Source: AC-32 sp963755635 (GTDB lineage: Bacteria > Actinomycetota > Thermoleophilia > Gaiellales > Gaiellaceae). Taken from it: a stretch of DNA of 64,000 nt. Position 1 is the stretch's first letter. Each line of letters begins with the position of its first letter. Both the position numbers and the translations under genes were made by a program. The DNA lies in contig CAVWKS010000008.1 of NCBI GenBank assembly GCA_963755635.1, forward strand, positions 1 through 64,000. Reading direction: 5' to 3'. Of the stretch, positions 47,805-57,347 are shown piece by piece. A model generated the notes under the pieces. It worked only from the letters and a program-made list of their open reading frames with translations. It had not been told where the DNA came from and searched no databases.

Positions 47805-49271
47805 GCCTTGAGCGCCTTCCGGTCGAGCTTGCCGGACGGCGTCTTCGGCAGGTCGTCCACGAAGACGACCTCGCGTGGGTACTTGTGCGGCGAGAGCCGT
47901 TCGCGGACGAAGTCCTGCAGGGCTCGCTCCTCGAGCGGCTCCCGCGCGACCACGTACGCCCGCGGCACGGTCAGCCCGTTCTGCTGCGCTCCGATCACCG
48001 CGCACTCGATCACCTCGGGGTGCGACGCGAGGCAGTGCTCGATCTCGGCCGGCGCGACCCAGATGCCGCCGACCTTCATCAGGTCGTCCACCCGGCCGCG
48101 GTACCAGAAGAACCCGTCCTCGTCGCGCTCGAAGAGGTCGCCGGTGCGGACCGTGTCGCCGTCGAACGTGCGCGCCGTCTTCTCCTCGTCGCCCCAGTAG
48201 TAGAGCGCCGCGGTGTCGCCCGTGACGAGGAGCTCGCCGTTGTCGCCGAGCTCGGCCTCGTAGCCCGGGACGAGCTCGCCGGTCGATCCGGCACGCGCCC
48301 GGCCGGGCTGATTCGAGATGTAGATGTGGTACAGCTCGGAGGAGCCGATCCCGTCGAGCACCTCGACGCCGAAGGTCGTCGAGCCAGCGGTCGTGCAGCT
48401 CGCGCGGGAGCGCCTCGCCGGCCGACGTGCAGAAGCGGAGGCAGGAGAGGTCCCGTGAGGCCGCGTCCGGGTGGTTCAGCATCTGGGCCATCATCGTCGG
48501 GACGTTGACGAGGATCGTCGGGCGGTGCTCGGCGATCAGCTCGAAGATCCGCTCGGGCGTCGAGCGCTCGGGGAAGACGATCCCCGCCGCGCCGACGCCG
48601 AACGGGTAGAGGGCCGTCAGGTCGCGGGCGTACCCGAAGAAGAGCTTCGGCACCGGCAGCACGACGTCGTCCTCGCGGATCCCGAGCACGCCCTGCGCGT
48701 ACCAGTCGTTGCTCAGCACCGGGCTGTGGACCGGGTGGACGGCGCCCTTGGGCTGGCCGGTGCTGCCGGTCGTGAACTTCCAGAGCGCGATGTCGTCCTT
48801 CGTCGTCGGCGCGGGCTCGAGCTCAGCCGACACGTCCTTGAGGCGCCTGCGGAACTCCTCGTCCGCGACGAGCACCTGCCGTTCGCCCGCGACCTCCCGA
48901 ATCGCGGGCTCCGTGGTCTCGTCCGCGACGACGACCTTCGCGTCGGTGTACTCGATGTAGTACGCGTAGTCCTTGGGCTGCAGGAACGTGTACGCCTCGG
49001 CCGTGACCGCGCCGATCTTCTGGGCGCCGTACCAGAGCGCGACGAGCTCGACCGAGTCGCCGAGGACGAGCAGGACGCGCTCCCCGGCGCGGACGCCGAG
49101 CTCGCGCAGGAGGTTGCCGCAGCGGTTGACCAGGCCCGCCAGCTCGGCGTAGCTCGTCGCGCCGCCGGGGCCGATCAGCGCTGTTCGCTCGCCGCGCCCT
49201 TCGTCGACGTTCCGATCGACGAACCAGCTGGCGAGATTGAGCTCACGCGGGAGATCGGCGTGCGTGATCAC
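47801..49271 (-). CDS. Benzoate/anthranilate-type CoA ligase (one frameshift)
   Basis: About 490 residues from GTG 49271. An ANL-superfamily enzyme with P-loop LWKFTTGSTGQPKGAVH, FCTSAGEALPRELHDRWLDD, then after an indel near 48370 GSSELYHIYISNQPGRARAG, TGDLFERDEDGFFWYRGRVD and the catalytic Lys in LPKTPSGKLDRKALKA. The sequence is of the benzoate-/4-hydroxybenzoate-CoA ligase group. With kynureninase and the flavoprotein in the operon, 2-aminobenzoate (anthranilate) is the likely acid. GTGA overlaps on both sides. Confidence 0.88.
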
Positions 49272-49951
49272 GCCGCTACCTCCCGGATCAGCTCGACGAG
49301 CATGGTCGTGAGCGTCTCGAAGGTCTCGCCGCCCTCCTCCGCGGAGGCCTCGGCGGGCGCGCCGCAGTACGCGTGCTCCATGCCCATGGCGACGAAGTCG
49401 GTCCGGCCGGCGCGGATCTCGGCGGGCATGTCGACGTGCCGCTCCTCGAGCGCCGGCAGCAGGTCGGCGTGGACGAGCTCGGGCCGGTCGGCGAGCACGA
49501 GCGAGGTCTCGTAGCGGCCGGCGTGGCACGAGCCCGCGCGGAACTCCTCGGTCAGCCGCTCGGCGTTCCGGCGGCGGGTGAGGTCGAGCAGCGGCAGCCC
49601 GGTCGAGCGCAGCGTCTCGACCTGCTCCGGCTCGAAGTGGCTGTTGACGAGCACGAGCTGGCCGACGGCCTCCGCGATCTCGCGGACGAGCGACCGCAAC
49701 GTCTCCTCGGAGATCGAGACAGCGCCGGCGAAGGCCGCGCCGTAGCGCGTCACGCCGTACGCGACGGCCGGGAGAACCAGCACCGCGATCTCCCCTTCGA
49801 GCCGCTCCGCCGCCCGCTCGCAGATCCCGACCGAGATGATCGTGTCGGTCGAGAGCGGCGCGTGCGGCCCGTGCGGCTCGGTCGCCCCGAGCGGCAGCAC
49901 GTAGACCGCGTCCGCCGGCACGTCCGGGTACGCCAGCTCACCGAGATTCAC
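49268..49951 (-). CDS. Creatininase-family amidohydrolase, candidate kynurenine formamidase
   Basis: 227 residues from GTG 49951. The creatininase/MftE fold is shown by VLPLGATEPHGPHAPLSTDT (metal ligands Glu, His, Asp), VLPAVAYGVTRYG, LVNSHFEPEQVETLR and RAGSCHAGRYETSLVLADRP. The usual NGHGGN loop is replaced by NSHFEP. Creatininase-type enzymes hydrolyse amides. The operon has TDO and KynU but no classical KynB, so this is a candidate for N-formylkynurenine hydrolysis. The frame is intact; GTGA overlaps on both sides. Confidence 0.8.
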   Translation of the reverse strand: MNLGELAYPDVPADAVYVLPLGATEPHGPHAPLSTDTIISVGICERAAERLEGEIAVLVLPAVAYGVTRYGAAFAGAVSISEETLRSLVREIAEAVGQLVLVNSHFEPEQVETLRSTGLPLLDLTRRRNAERLTEEFRAGSCHAGRYETSLVLADRPELVHADLLPALEERHVDMPAEIRAGRTDFVAMGMEHAYCGAPAEASAEEGGETFETLTTMLVELIREVAA

Positions 49952-51907
49952 GCCCGAACCTCGCCAAGTAACAGACTGTTACTTGCTTGGAGGGGACGCT
50001 CGACCTGGGTCTCCGGCAGGTCGAGCAGGACGAGGTCGGCCCTGCCGGCGCCGACGATCGTGTTCGCCTCGTCGAGCGTCGTCAGGTAGCCGCCCACGAT
50101 CGTCGGCACGCGCGCCTCGTTGCGCACGCGGTCGCTGAGCGCCGTCAGGAAGCCGCGTCGGTACTCGGGCCGGTCGTCGTGGACGGTCTGGCCCGCCTCG
50201 ACGTGGATCAGGTCCGCGCCGGCCTCGCGCATGGCGCCGGCGATCGCGATCCCGTCCTCGACCGAGTTCCCGCGCGGGTGCCAGTCGGTCACCGAGAGGC
50301 GCACGGACAACGGCCCATCCCACACGGCGCGGACGGCCTCGAGGACGCGCAACGGAAGCCGCAGCCGGTCGTCCTCGTCGTTCGTAAGCGGCGACAGGTA
50401 GCTGCCGAGCAGGTAGCCGTGAGCCATGTCGATCTCCAGCACCTCGGCGCGCGCTTCGCTCGCCGCGGCGACGAAGGCGTCGACGACGGCATCCTCGTCC
50501 GGTTCGCCGGGAACTGCGCCGAACGGCCCGTATGGACGCCTCGTCGGCGCCACGACGGGCCACGCGTCACGGAGAGGGAGGTCGACGCCCCGGCTCCGCG
50601 GCTGCGTCGCGCCGCGACGGCCGGCGTGGCTCACACGAAGCAGGAGCTTGCCCTCGGGCCGGGAGACCTCCTCGAGCGACGTCCTTCCCTCCGGGCTCAC
50701 CGCGACCGACCTTTCGACAAGCTCGAACCGGTTCTCGAAGCGCACGCCGCGCAGCTCGAACGGCGAGAACGCCGGCGGCGGCGAGACCGGCCGCCCGCCG
50801 AGCCACGAGTCGAGCGCCCGCGTGAACTGCGGGTCGCGCACGCCCAGAGTCGCGTGGGTGATCCGGCCGCTCCGCGTGAGCAGGTTGAACGCGAACTGGA
50901 TCGGCTCGAGGTGCGAGTAGCTCGCGATCCGCCCGAAGTACGCGGCGCTCTCGCTGGCGGCCTGCTGCGTGCGCTCGACGTACGGCGCGCGCTCCAGCTC
51001 GTAGTCGACAAACGCCGCCTTCAGGTCCCAGCGCCGCCGAGCCACCGCGGCCGCGAGCGCGATCGAGTCCTCCAGCGCGAGCTTCGTCCCGGAGCCGATC
51101 GAGAAGTGCGCGGTGTGAACCGCGTCGCCGAGCAGGACGACGTTCCCGTCGTGCCACGTCTGGTTCGTGATCTTCGGGAAGTCGAGCCAGAGCGACCGGT
51201 TCGAGAAGAGCTCCCGGCCGCGCAGCTCGTTCGCGAACAGCTGCTCGCAGAACGCGAGGCTCTCCTGCTCGTCCATCTCGTCCAGCCCCGCCGCGCGCCA
51301 GACGGCCTCCGGGCACTCGACGATGAACGTCGACATCCGCTCGTCGTAGGGGTACGCGTGCGCGTTGAAGAGCCCGTGCTCGGTCTCGCGGAAGGCGAAC
51401 GTGAACGCGTCGAACACGTGGTCGGTGCCGAACCAGACGTACTTGCTGCCTTCGGTCCGCACCTTCGTGCCGAAGTCGCGGAAGCGCCGCACGAGGCTGT
51501 TCGCGCCGTCGGCGCCGACGACGAGATCGGCCTCGGGAAGCTCCTCGACCTCGACGCCGAACTCGAGCGCGACACCGAGCTCGCGGCACCGCTCCTGCAG
51601 GATCTGGAGCAGCCGCTTGCGGGCGATCGCAGAGAACGAGTGGCCGCGCGACGACAGCTCTCGCCCCTGGTAGCGGATGTCGATCCGGTCCCAGCGCGCG
51701 AAGGTATCGGTGATCTCGAGGTGCGTCTCCGGATCGGCGTCGCGCAGCGCCCCGAGCGTCTCCTCGCTGAAGACGACGCCGAAGCCGAAGGTGGCGTCGG
51801 GCGGCGTTCCGCTCGAGGACGCGGACGTCGACCCCGCGGTCGAGCTTGCGCAGCAGGATCGCGAGGTACAGCCCTGCAGGCCCGGCGCCGACGATCTCGA
51901 CCTTCAC
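49948..51907 (-). CDS. 2-aminobenzoyl-CoA monooxygenase/reductase-like flavoprotein (one frameshift)
   Basis: About 650 residues from GTG 51907. The N-terminal FAD monooxygenase domain starts VEIVGAGPAGLYLAILLRKL and contains NVVLLGDAVHTAHFSIGSGT. It continues into an Old Yellow Enzyme-type TIM barrel (ARAEVLEIDMAHGYLLGSYL, VRLSVTDWHPRGNSVEDG, IHVEAGQTVHDDRPEYRRGF). This two-domain architecture is that of Azoarcus 2-aminobenzoyl-CoA monooxygenase/reductase and salicylyl-CoA 5-hydroxylase relatives. It hydroxylates and dearomatises the CoA-bound ring. The indel is near 51800. GTGA overlap with the LLM gene. Confidence 0.88.
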
Positions 51908-52761
51908 GCGAGCGCCTCCTGGAGCCGCTCGAGCTCCTCGACGTCGGCCGTGGTCGGGAAGAGGACGAGCTCGTCGCAGCCGGCCTCCTCGTAGCCGCGG
52001 ACGTAGTCCTTGACGGCGCGCGCGCTCGTCAGGTTGCCGGCCGCGATCTTCTCCGCGAACGGCCCGGTGAAGGCGTAGTAGTCGCGCAGGTAGGCGTCCC
52101 CCTGCTCGGCGTCGCCGAAGGCGAAGTACCCCTGGCCCCAGAGCCTCGGCTTCCCCGGCCGGCCGAGGTCACTCCACGCCGCGAGCGCCCGCCCCGCCGC
52201 GTTCGCGAAGGCCCGCGGCGGCCCGCCGTTGTGCGCGTAGCCGTCCGCGTAGCGCGCCATCCGCGCGTAGGCCGGGCCGCTCAGGCCGCCGACGAGGAGC
52301 TCGATGCCGTCGCGCGACGGACCGACGCGGTCGCCGTCGACATCGCCGCGGATGTACGCGAGCTGCTCGCCGAGCCGCTTCCCGCGGCCCTTGTGCTCGA
52401 CGCCGGCCGCCTCGAAGTCCTCGGTCCGGGCGCCCACGGCGAGCCCGAGGGTCAGCCGCCCGCCCGAGAGCCCGTGTACGGACGCGGCCTGCTTCGCGAG
52501 CAGCGCAGTCGAGCGGAGCGGCCCGATCGCGATCATCGTCGCCAGCCGCACGCGGGAGGTCGCCGCGGCGGCCCCGGCCAGCACCGCGAACGGCTCGTAG
52601 CTGTCGTAGACCACCCGGTCGAGCACGGCGACCGACGAGAACGGCCCGGCGTCCGCTCGGCGCGCCCAGTCGAGCAAGAGCTCGCCCGTCGCGCCCGGAA
52701 CCGTCGTGGGGAGTCCGACACCGATGTTCACTTCCGGCCGAAGCTTCACACTTTGCGACAT
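51904..52761 (-). CDS. LLM-class F420/FMN-dependent oxidoreductase
   Basis: 285 residues from ATG 52761; a GTG at 52746 may be the true start. Luciferase-like TIM barrel: VNIGVGLPTTVPGATGELLL, TSRVRLATMIAIGPLRSTAL, then LSGGRLTLGLAVGARTEDFE. The first gene of the ten-gene tryptophan/anthranilate operon, it may supply a reductive or oxygenation step, possibly with F420. Its ATG shares two bases with the ATG of the divergent thioesterase gene, so both promoters must overlap the coding ends or be leaderless. Confidence 0.85.
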   Translation of the reverse strand: MSQSVKLRPEVNIGVGLPTTVPGATGELLLDWARRADAGPFSSVAVLDRVVYDSYEPFAVLAGAAAATSRVRLATMIAIGPLRSTALLAKQAASVHGLSGGRLTLGLAVGARTEDFEAAGVEHKGRGKRLGEQLAYIRGDVDGDRVGPSRDGIELLVGGLSGPAYARMARYADGYAHNGGPPRAFANAAGRALAAWSDLGRPGKPRLWGQGYFAFGDAEQGDAYLRDYYAFTGPFAEKIAAGNLTSARAVKDYVRGYEEAGCDELVLFPTTADVEELERLQEALA

Positions 52762-53155
52762 GGAGAGGGAAATCCAGCCGTCCCCCTTCGACCGCCACTA
52801 CGGGCTCGAGCTCGACGAGGCGACCGACGAGCTCGTCCGCGGCCACGTCCCGGTGCGCGAGCACGTGCTCCAGCCGGTCGGGCTCGTGCACGGCGGCGTC
52901 CACGCGTCGATCGCGGAAGCGCTTGCTTCGGTTGGCACCAACGTCGGCGTCATGCCGGAGGGCGATATCGGCCTCGGCATGTCGAACAACTCGACCTTCC
53001 TGCGCCCGATCCGGGAGGGCACGATCCACGCCGTCGCGCGCCGCGTCCACCGCGGCCGGACAACGTGGGTCTGGGACGTCGAGCTGAAAGACGACGAAGG
53101 CCGGCTGTGCGCCGTCAGCCGAGTGACGATCGCGGTGCGGCCGTTCCGTGCTTGA
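52760..53155 (+). CDS. PaaI-type hotdog thioesterase
   Basis: 131 residues from ATG 52760. A hotdog fold with QPVGLVHGGVHASIAEALAS, the family's HGG segment and downstream acid, then MSNNSTFLRPIREGTIHAVA. PaaI-like enzymes hydrolyse aryl- or hydroxyaryl-CoA esters and rescue CoA when aromatic-CoA pathways stall. The divergent position next to the anthranilate-CoA operon fits that role. The frame is intact. Confidence 0.9.
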   Translation: MEREIQPSPFDRHYGLELDEATDELVRGHVPVREHVLQPVGLVHGGVHASIAEALASVGTNVGVMPEGDIGLGMSNNSTFLRPIREGTIHAVARRVHRGRTTWVWDVELKDDEGRLCAVSRVTIAVRPFRA

Positions 53156-53164
53156 CGCGCCTCG

Positions 53165-53335
53165 TCAGCTTCGTCGAACCGGCTCGTCTCGCTCGCGCTC
53201 GTAGAAGCGGTAGTACCCCCACTCCCGCTGAACCTGTCCGGTGATGAGCTCGAACAGGACAAGCGCGAGGAACGGAGGCACGAGCACGAGCAAGACGAGG
53301 ATCTGATCGAGCAGAGAGATCGATGTCACTGCCAT
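53165..53335 (-). CDS. 56-residue membrane protein
   Basis: ATG 53335 to TGA 53165: a short N-terminus (AVTSISLLDQ), a hydrophobic helix (ILVLLVLVPPFLALVLFELI) and a charged tail ending QREWGYYRFYERERDEPVRR. It is clearly codon-structured, with third positions mostly G or C. It starts 11 nt after the DUF4389 stop and probably belongs to the same transcript. No family recognised. Confidence 0.6.
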   Translation of the reverse strand: MAVTSISLLDQILVLLVLVPPFLALVLFELITGQVQREWGYYRFYERERDEPVRRS

Positions 53336-53345
53336 GAGCGTGACT

Positions 53346-54746
53346 CTACGCCGACCTGCGTCGCCGCACCGCGGCGTACAGCACGCCGCCGCTGATTACC
53401 CCGAGCATGAGCCCGAACACGAGTGCTCCGATGCCGAATCCGAGCAGATGGGGAACGCGTGCACCCGCAGCGAGGTCGGCGTGGACGCCGGCCGATCCGT
53501 CCGGGTTCATCAGGACGAGCCGCCAGCTGCCGTTCTCGGGCGCCCAGGAGAGCACCTGCGTTCCTGAGCCGACCCTCCGGGCCACCCAGAAGTCCTGCGC
53601 GATGGGGGCGCCGGCGGGTGCGCCTCCCGGGCGCACGCGGAAGTCACCCGGTTGCGCGGCGGCCTGCTGGGCGACCTCGCGCCGGACGCCGGCGAGATAC
53701 TTCTCGACAGCTCTGGTCGGGCCGATGCCGACGAACACGGGGCTCGCGCTCCGGGTGCGGATTCGGATCGTGCCGAGCAGGTCACGCGGGACGGTGCCGT
53801 CGCCGCTCCACCCGGTGCGATAGCTCTCGGAGACGAAGGCATAGGTGCCCGTCGTGTACGACTGCGAGCCGGTCATCAGGTACCCGCTCCCGTCGCGTTG
53901 GGTCTGGTCGAAGGTGATCGCGATTCCGCCCGCTGCGATCGCGGCGAGAGCCACGAGTGCCAGCAGGCTGCCGAGCACGACAGTGAGGACGCGCCCAGCG
54001 CCCCAACGGTCGGCGCGTGCCTCTGCCGCCGGCTCGGGCTGAGCAGGAAGGGGCACCGCGAAGACGCCACCGGGGTCCGCCTCGCCCGTATCCAGACGGA
54101 AGGGCGGATACTCCCGCGTCATCAGCGCGCCGTAGGCACCCACGCGCAGCACCCAGCGGTTGAGGCCGAGCACGAGATCGAAGATGGAGCGTGGATAGCG
54201 GCCGCTGAAGGCCAGCGCGACCACCGCGAAGAAGACGAGCAGGTCGACGAGGCCGACGGAGAACGTCCGTGACCAGTTCGCGTCCGCCTGCCAGGTCACC
54301 CCGGCCCCTGCCCCGGCGATGATCCCCGTGACGAGGTACTGCGGGAACCCGGCCAGCCACCAGCCGATCAGCGGCAGACCGTGCCGCTGCGACTCGGGAT
54401 AGTCGATCTCGAGCCGGGCGGGATAGTCCGGAACGTCCGCGAGCGTAAAGGGCGGATAGCGGTCGGTGCCGTTCGCGGCGAACGCGTAGAAGGACACGCG
54501 CCACGTCCAGCGCAGCACGCCGAGATTGAACTCGAAGATCCCGCGCGGGTAGCTACCCCCGAACAGGAGCGCGAAGAACGCGACGAGCGAGAGCAGCACG
54601 AATGCCAGCCAGAGGAAGGCGAGCACGAAGTAGTGCGGTACGAGGAGCAGCCACTTGACGAGCCACAGCAGCCGCGACGGCTGCTCGAGATGGCCTTCGA
54701 GCCTGGCCGGATAGCCGGGGCTCGTCGGCACCAGGGTCGCTTGCAT
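53346..54746 (-). CDS. DUF4389-type multi-pass membrane protein
   Basis: 466 residues from ATG 54746 with a strong GGAGGTGAT site. Two related membrane modules are seen, each with a YPRxIFxFxLGxxRWxxRVxxY pattern (around residues 65-95 and 185-215), as in DUF4389 proteins. A third segment and a periplasmic domain of about 150 residues (SYTTGTYAFVSESYRTGW) precede a final helix. Function unknown; probably a cell-envelope protein. Intact frame. Confidence 0.8.
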   Translation of the reverse strand: MQATLVPTSPGYPARLEGHLEQPSRLLWLVKWLLLVPHYFVLAFLWLAFVLLSLVAFFALLFGGSYPRGIFEFNLGVLRWTWRVSFYAFAANGTDRYPPFTLADVPDYPARLEIDYPESQRHGLPLIGWWLAGFPQYLVTGIIAGAGAGVTWQADANWSRTFSVGLVDLLVFFAVVALAFSGRYPRSIFDLVLGLNRWVLRVGAYGALMTREYPPFRLDTGEADPGGVFAVPLPAQPEPAAEARADRWGAGRVLTVVLGSLLALVALAAIAAGGIAITFDQTQRDGSGYLMTGSQSYTTGTYAFVSESYRTGWSGDGTVPRDLLGTIRIRTRSASPVFVGIGPTRAVEKYLAGVRREVAQQAAAQPGDFRVRPGGAPAGAPIAQDFWVARRVGSGTQVLSWAPENGSWRLVLMNPDGSAGVHADLAAGARVPHLLGFGIGALVFGLMLGVISGGVLYAAVRRRRSA

Positions 54747-54875
54747 CGACGATCACCTCCGTTCCCGATGCGGCGTCTCGAGCCAGATTCTCCGCGTGCG
54801 TCCGCCGGCGCATCAGGGGATGCGCTGATTCGCCGTCGTGGATAAGCGGCGCTTGTGTGCGAGGCTTGACTGACC

Positions 54876-55757
54876 GTGCAGATCGCGCTCGCACTGGTGC
54901 TCACGATCGTCTCGACCTGCGCCCTCGACCTCGGGTATCTACTTCAGCACGACGTCGCAGCGAGCCTCCCGCCGCTCTCGCTTCGCCGGCCGATCGCCTC
55001 CGTGCGCTCGCTCCTCGTCGAGCGGCGGTGGCTGCTCGGCTTCGGCATTCAGGGTGCCGGCTTCGTCCTCTACGTGATCGCGCTCGCGCTCGCGCCGCTC
55101 TCGCTCGTGCAGGCGACCGCCGCGGGCGGGATCGGGATCCTCGCGATCATGGTCTCCCGGATCACGCACGTCCCGCTGACGAGGCTCGAGCGGATCGGGG
55201 CCGCCGTCTCGGTCGCCGGGCTCGCACTGCTCGGCCTCTCGTTGCTCTCGACCCATGGTGAGGGGACCGGGGCGACGTACGGCTGGGTCGGGGTCTGGCT
55301 GGGAGCCTCGGCGGCCGCGGCCGTACTGTGCGTGACGCTGCTCGCGCGCGCGATCGGACGCGCGCCCGCTTGGGGCATCGCCTCGGGCATCCTCTTCGCG
55401 GCCGGCGACGTGGCGACCAAGATGGCCGTCTCGGGCGGCGCCACCAATGTCGCCTTCCTCGCCTGCCTGATCGTGTTCTACAGCGCTGGAACGGCTGTGC
55501 TCCAGGCCGCCTTCCAACGGGGCGGAGCGCTGACGACCGCCGGTCTCTCGACCCTGCTGACGAACGCGCTGCCGATCGTTGCCGGCATGGTGCTCTTCCA
55601 CGAGCCGTTCCCTTCCGGCTGGACCGGCGCCGTCCGCATCGCGGCGTTCGTCGCCGTCATCGCCGGGGCCGTCCTGCTTTCGATCCACAGAAAGGAGACC
55701 GAGTCGCAGTCGGGGCGCAGTCAGACGCTGCCGGAGCTCAAGCCGGTCCCAGGCTGA
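54876..55757 (+). CDS. DMT-superfamily (EamA/NIPA-like) transporter
   Basis: 293 residues from GTG 54876 with about nine to ten hydrophobic helices. QGAGFVLYVIALALAPLSLV, then GIGILAIMVSRITHVPLTRL, and a second repeat ending with GMVLFHEPFPSGW resemble EamA/NIPA proteins, which export metabolites or carry magnesium. The substrate is unknown. It is convergent with the DHA2 exporter: the stop codons abut at 55757/55758. Confidence 0.75.
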   Translation: MQIALALVLTIVSTCALDLGYLLQHDVAASLPPLSLRRPIASVRSLLVERRWLLGFGIQGAGFVLYVIALALAPLSLVQATAAGGIGILAIMVSRITHVPLTRLERIGAAVSVAGLALLGLSLLSTHGEGTGATYGWVGVWLGASAAAAVLCVTLLARAIGRAPAWGIASGILFAAGDVATKMAVSGGATNVAFLACLIVFYSAGTAVLQAAFQRGGALTTAGLSTLLTNALPIVAGMVLFHEPFPSGWTGAVRIAAFVAVIAGAVLLSIHRKETESQSGRSQTLPELKPVPG

Positions 55758-57347
55758 TCAGGCGGAGCCGTGGCCGCCCATCGTCTTGGGCGCCAGCATC
55801 CGCTCGTCGGGCGGCGCGGGCGCGGCCGCTTCGGCGACGACCGGCTCGAGCGTCGTCCGCAGCGGCACCTCCTTGAGCAGCCAGGAGAGCGCGAAGGGCA
55901 CGGCCGCCAGCACCATCCCGAACAGGAAGACGCCGTGGAGCGCGTTCGCGAAGGCGACGAGAAAGTCGGCGTGCACCGCAGCGGGGAGCTGCTTCGCCTG
56001 CTCCGGGTTGAGGTGGACGCCACTGCCGAGATGGGCGGTGACGCTCTGCGGCAACCGCGAGAGCTGGCTCGCGAGCCTGCTGGCGAAGATGGCGCCGAAG
56101 ATGGCGACGCCGAACGACCCGCCGACGGAGCGGAAGAAGGTGGCAGTCGACGTGGCGACGCCGATCTCCTGGGGCCGAACGTCGTTCTGGACCACGAGCA
56201 CGAGGACCTGCATGACGAGCCCGATCCCGACCCCCACGACGAGCATGTAGACCGAGGCGAGCCAGGGTGCTGTCCCGACCCGCAGGAGCGAGAGCAGGTA
56301 CATGCCGACGATCAGGGTCGCGGTGCCGGCGATCGGAAAGGCCTTGTAGCGGCCGATCCGGCTGATCACCCGGCCGGAGAGGATGGCGGCGACGAGCAAG
56401 CCCGCCATCAGCGGCAGCAGCCGCAGGCCCGAGCTGGTCGGGCTGGCGCCGTAGACCAGCTGGAGGTAGAGCGGGATGAAGACGATCGCGCCGAACATCG
56501 CCATCCCGATCGCGAAGCCCATCGCGCTCGCGACGCTGAAGACGCTCGAACGGAAGAGCGAGAGCGGCAGGATCGGCTCGGCGGCCCGCGTCTCCCACCA
56601 GACGAAGAGGAGTAGCAGGGCGACGCCGACTATCCCGAGCCCGACGATCGTCGCCGAGCCCCAGGCGTACTGGTTGCCGCCCCAGGTGGTGAGCAGGATC
56701 AGCGCGCTGACGCCCGCGGTGAGGAGCGCCGCGCCGAGCACGTCGATCCGGTGCCTGACCGGGGGCGTGTGCAGGTGCAGCCGGGTGGCGACGATCAGGA
56801 CCGCGAAGGCGCCGATCGGCATGTTGACGTAGAAGACCCAGCGCCAGGAGAGCGTGTCGACGAGGAAGCCGCCGAGCAGCGGCCCGGCGACCGAGGCGAC
56901 CGCGAAGACGGAGCCGATCAGGCCCATGTAGCGCCCGCGCTCCCTCGGCGGGACGATGTCGGCGATGATCGCCTGCGCCCCGACCATCAGGCCGCCGGCG
57001 CCGATCCCCTGCAGGGCGCGGAAGCCGATCAGCTCGCCCATCGACTGTGAGAGCCCGGCCAGCATCGAGCCGGCGAGGAAGATCAGGATCGCCGCGAGGA
57101 AGAGCGGCTTGCGGCCGACCATGTCGCCGAGCTTGCCGTACACCGGCGTGGAGACCGTCGCGGCGAGCAGGTAGGCGGTCACCACCCACGAGAGGTGGTT
57201 GAGCCCGCCCAGGTCGCCGACGATCGTCGGGAGCGCGGTCGAGACGATCGTCTGGTCGAGCGCGGCCAGGAACATGCCGAGCATCAGCGCTCCGAAGACG
57301 GTCCACAGCGCTCGCCCTGTCAACCGCCCGTCTTCCGGCGTGCTCAA
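55758..57347 (-). CDS. DHA2-family (EmrB/QacA) multidrug exporter
   Basis: 529 residues, TTG start at 57347 overlapping the TetR stop as TTGA. Fourteen membrane helices; motif A-like GKLGDMVGRKPLFLAAILIF, motif C-like VASVAGPLLGGFLVDTLSWR and LDQTIVSTALPTIVGDLGG are characteristic of proton-driven 14-TM drug efflux pumps. The upstream coupled TetR gene probably represses it. The frame is intact. Confidence 0.93.
   Translation of the reverse strand: MSTPEDGRLTGRALWTVFGALMLGMFLAALDQTIVSTALPTIVGDLGGLNHLSWVVTAYLLAATVSTPVYGKLGDMVGRKPLFLAAILIFLAGSMLAGLSQSMGELIGFRALQGIGAGGLMVGAQAIIADIVPPRERGRYMGLIGSVFAVASVAGPLLGGFLVDTLSWRWVFYVNMPIGAFAVLIVATRLHLHTPPVRHRIDVLGAALLTAGVSALILLTTWGGNQYAWGSATIVGLGIVGVALLLLFVWWETRAAEPILPLSLFRSSVFSVASAMGFAIGMAMFGAIVFIPLYLQLVYGASPTSSGLRLLPLMAGLLVAAILSGRVISRIGRYKAFPIAGTATLIVGMYLLSLLRVGTAPWLASVYMLVVGVGIGLVMQVLVLVVQNDVRPQEIGVATSTATFFRSVGGSFGVAIFGAIFASRLASQLSRLPQSVTAHLGSGVHLNPEQAKQLPAAVHADFLVAFANALHGVFLFGMVLAAVPFALSWLLKEVPLRTTLEPVVAEAAAPAPPDERMLAPKTMGGHGSA

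Noticed and set aside
45930..49529. A 1199-codon frame apparently joining ligase, SDR, hydratase and RidA
   Set aside because: Each protein has its own start and stop signals at overlaps, and parts of each are out of this frame. This is a run-through of GC-rich sequence.
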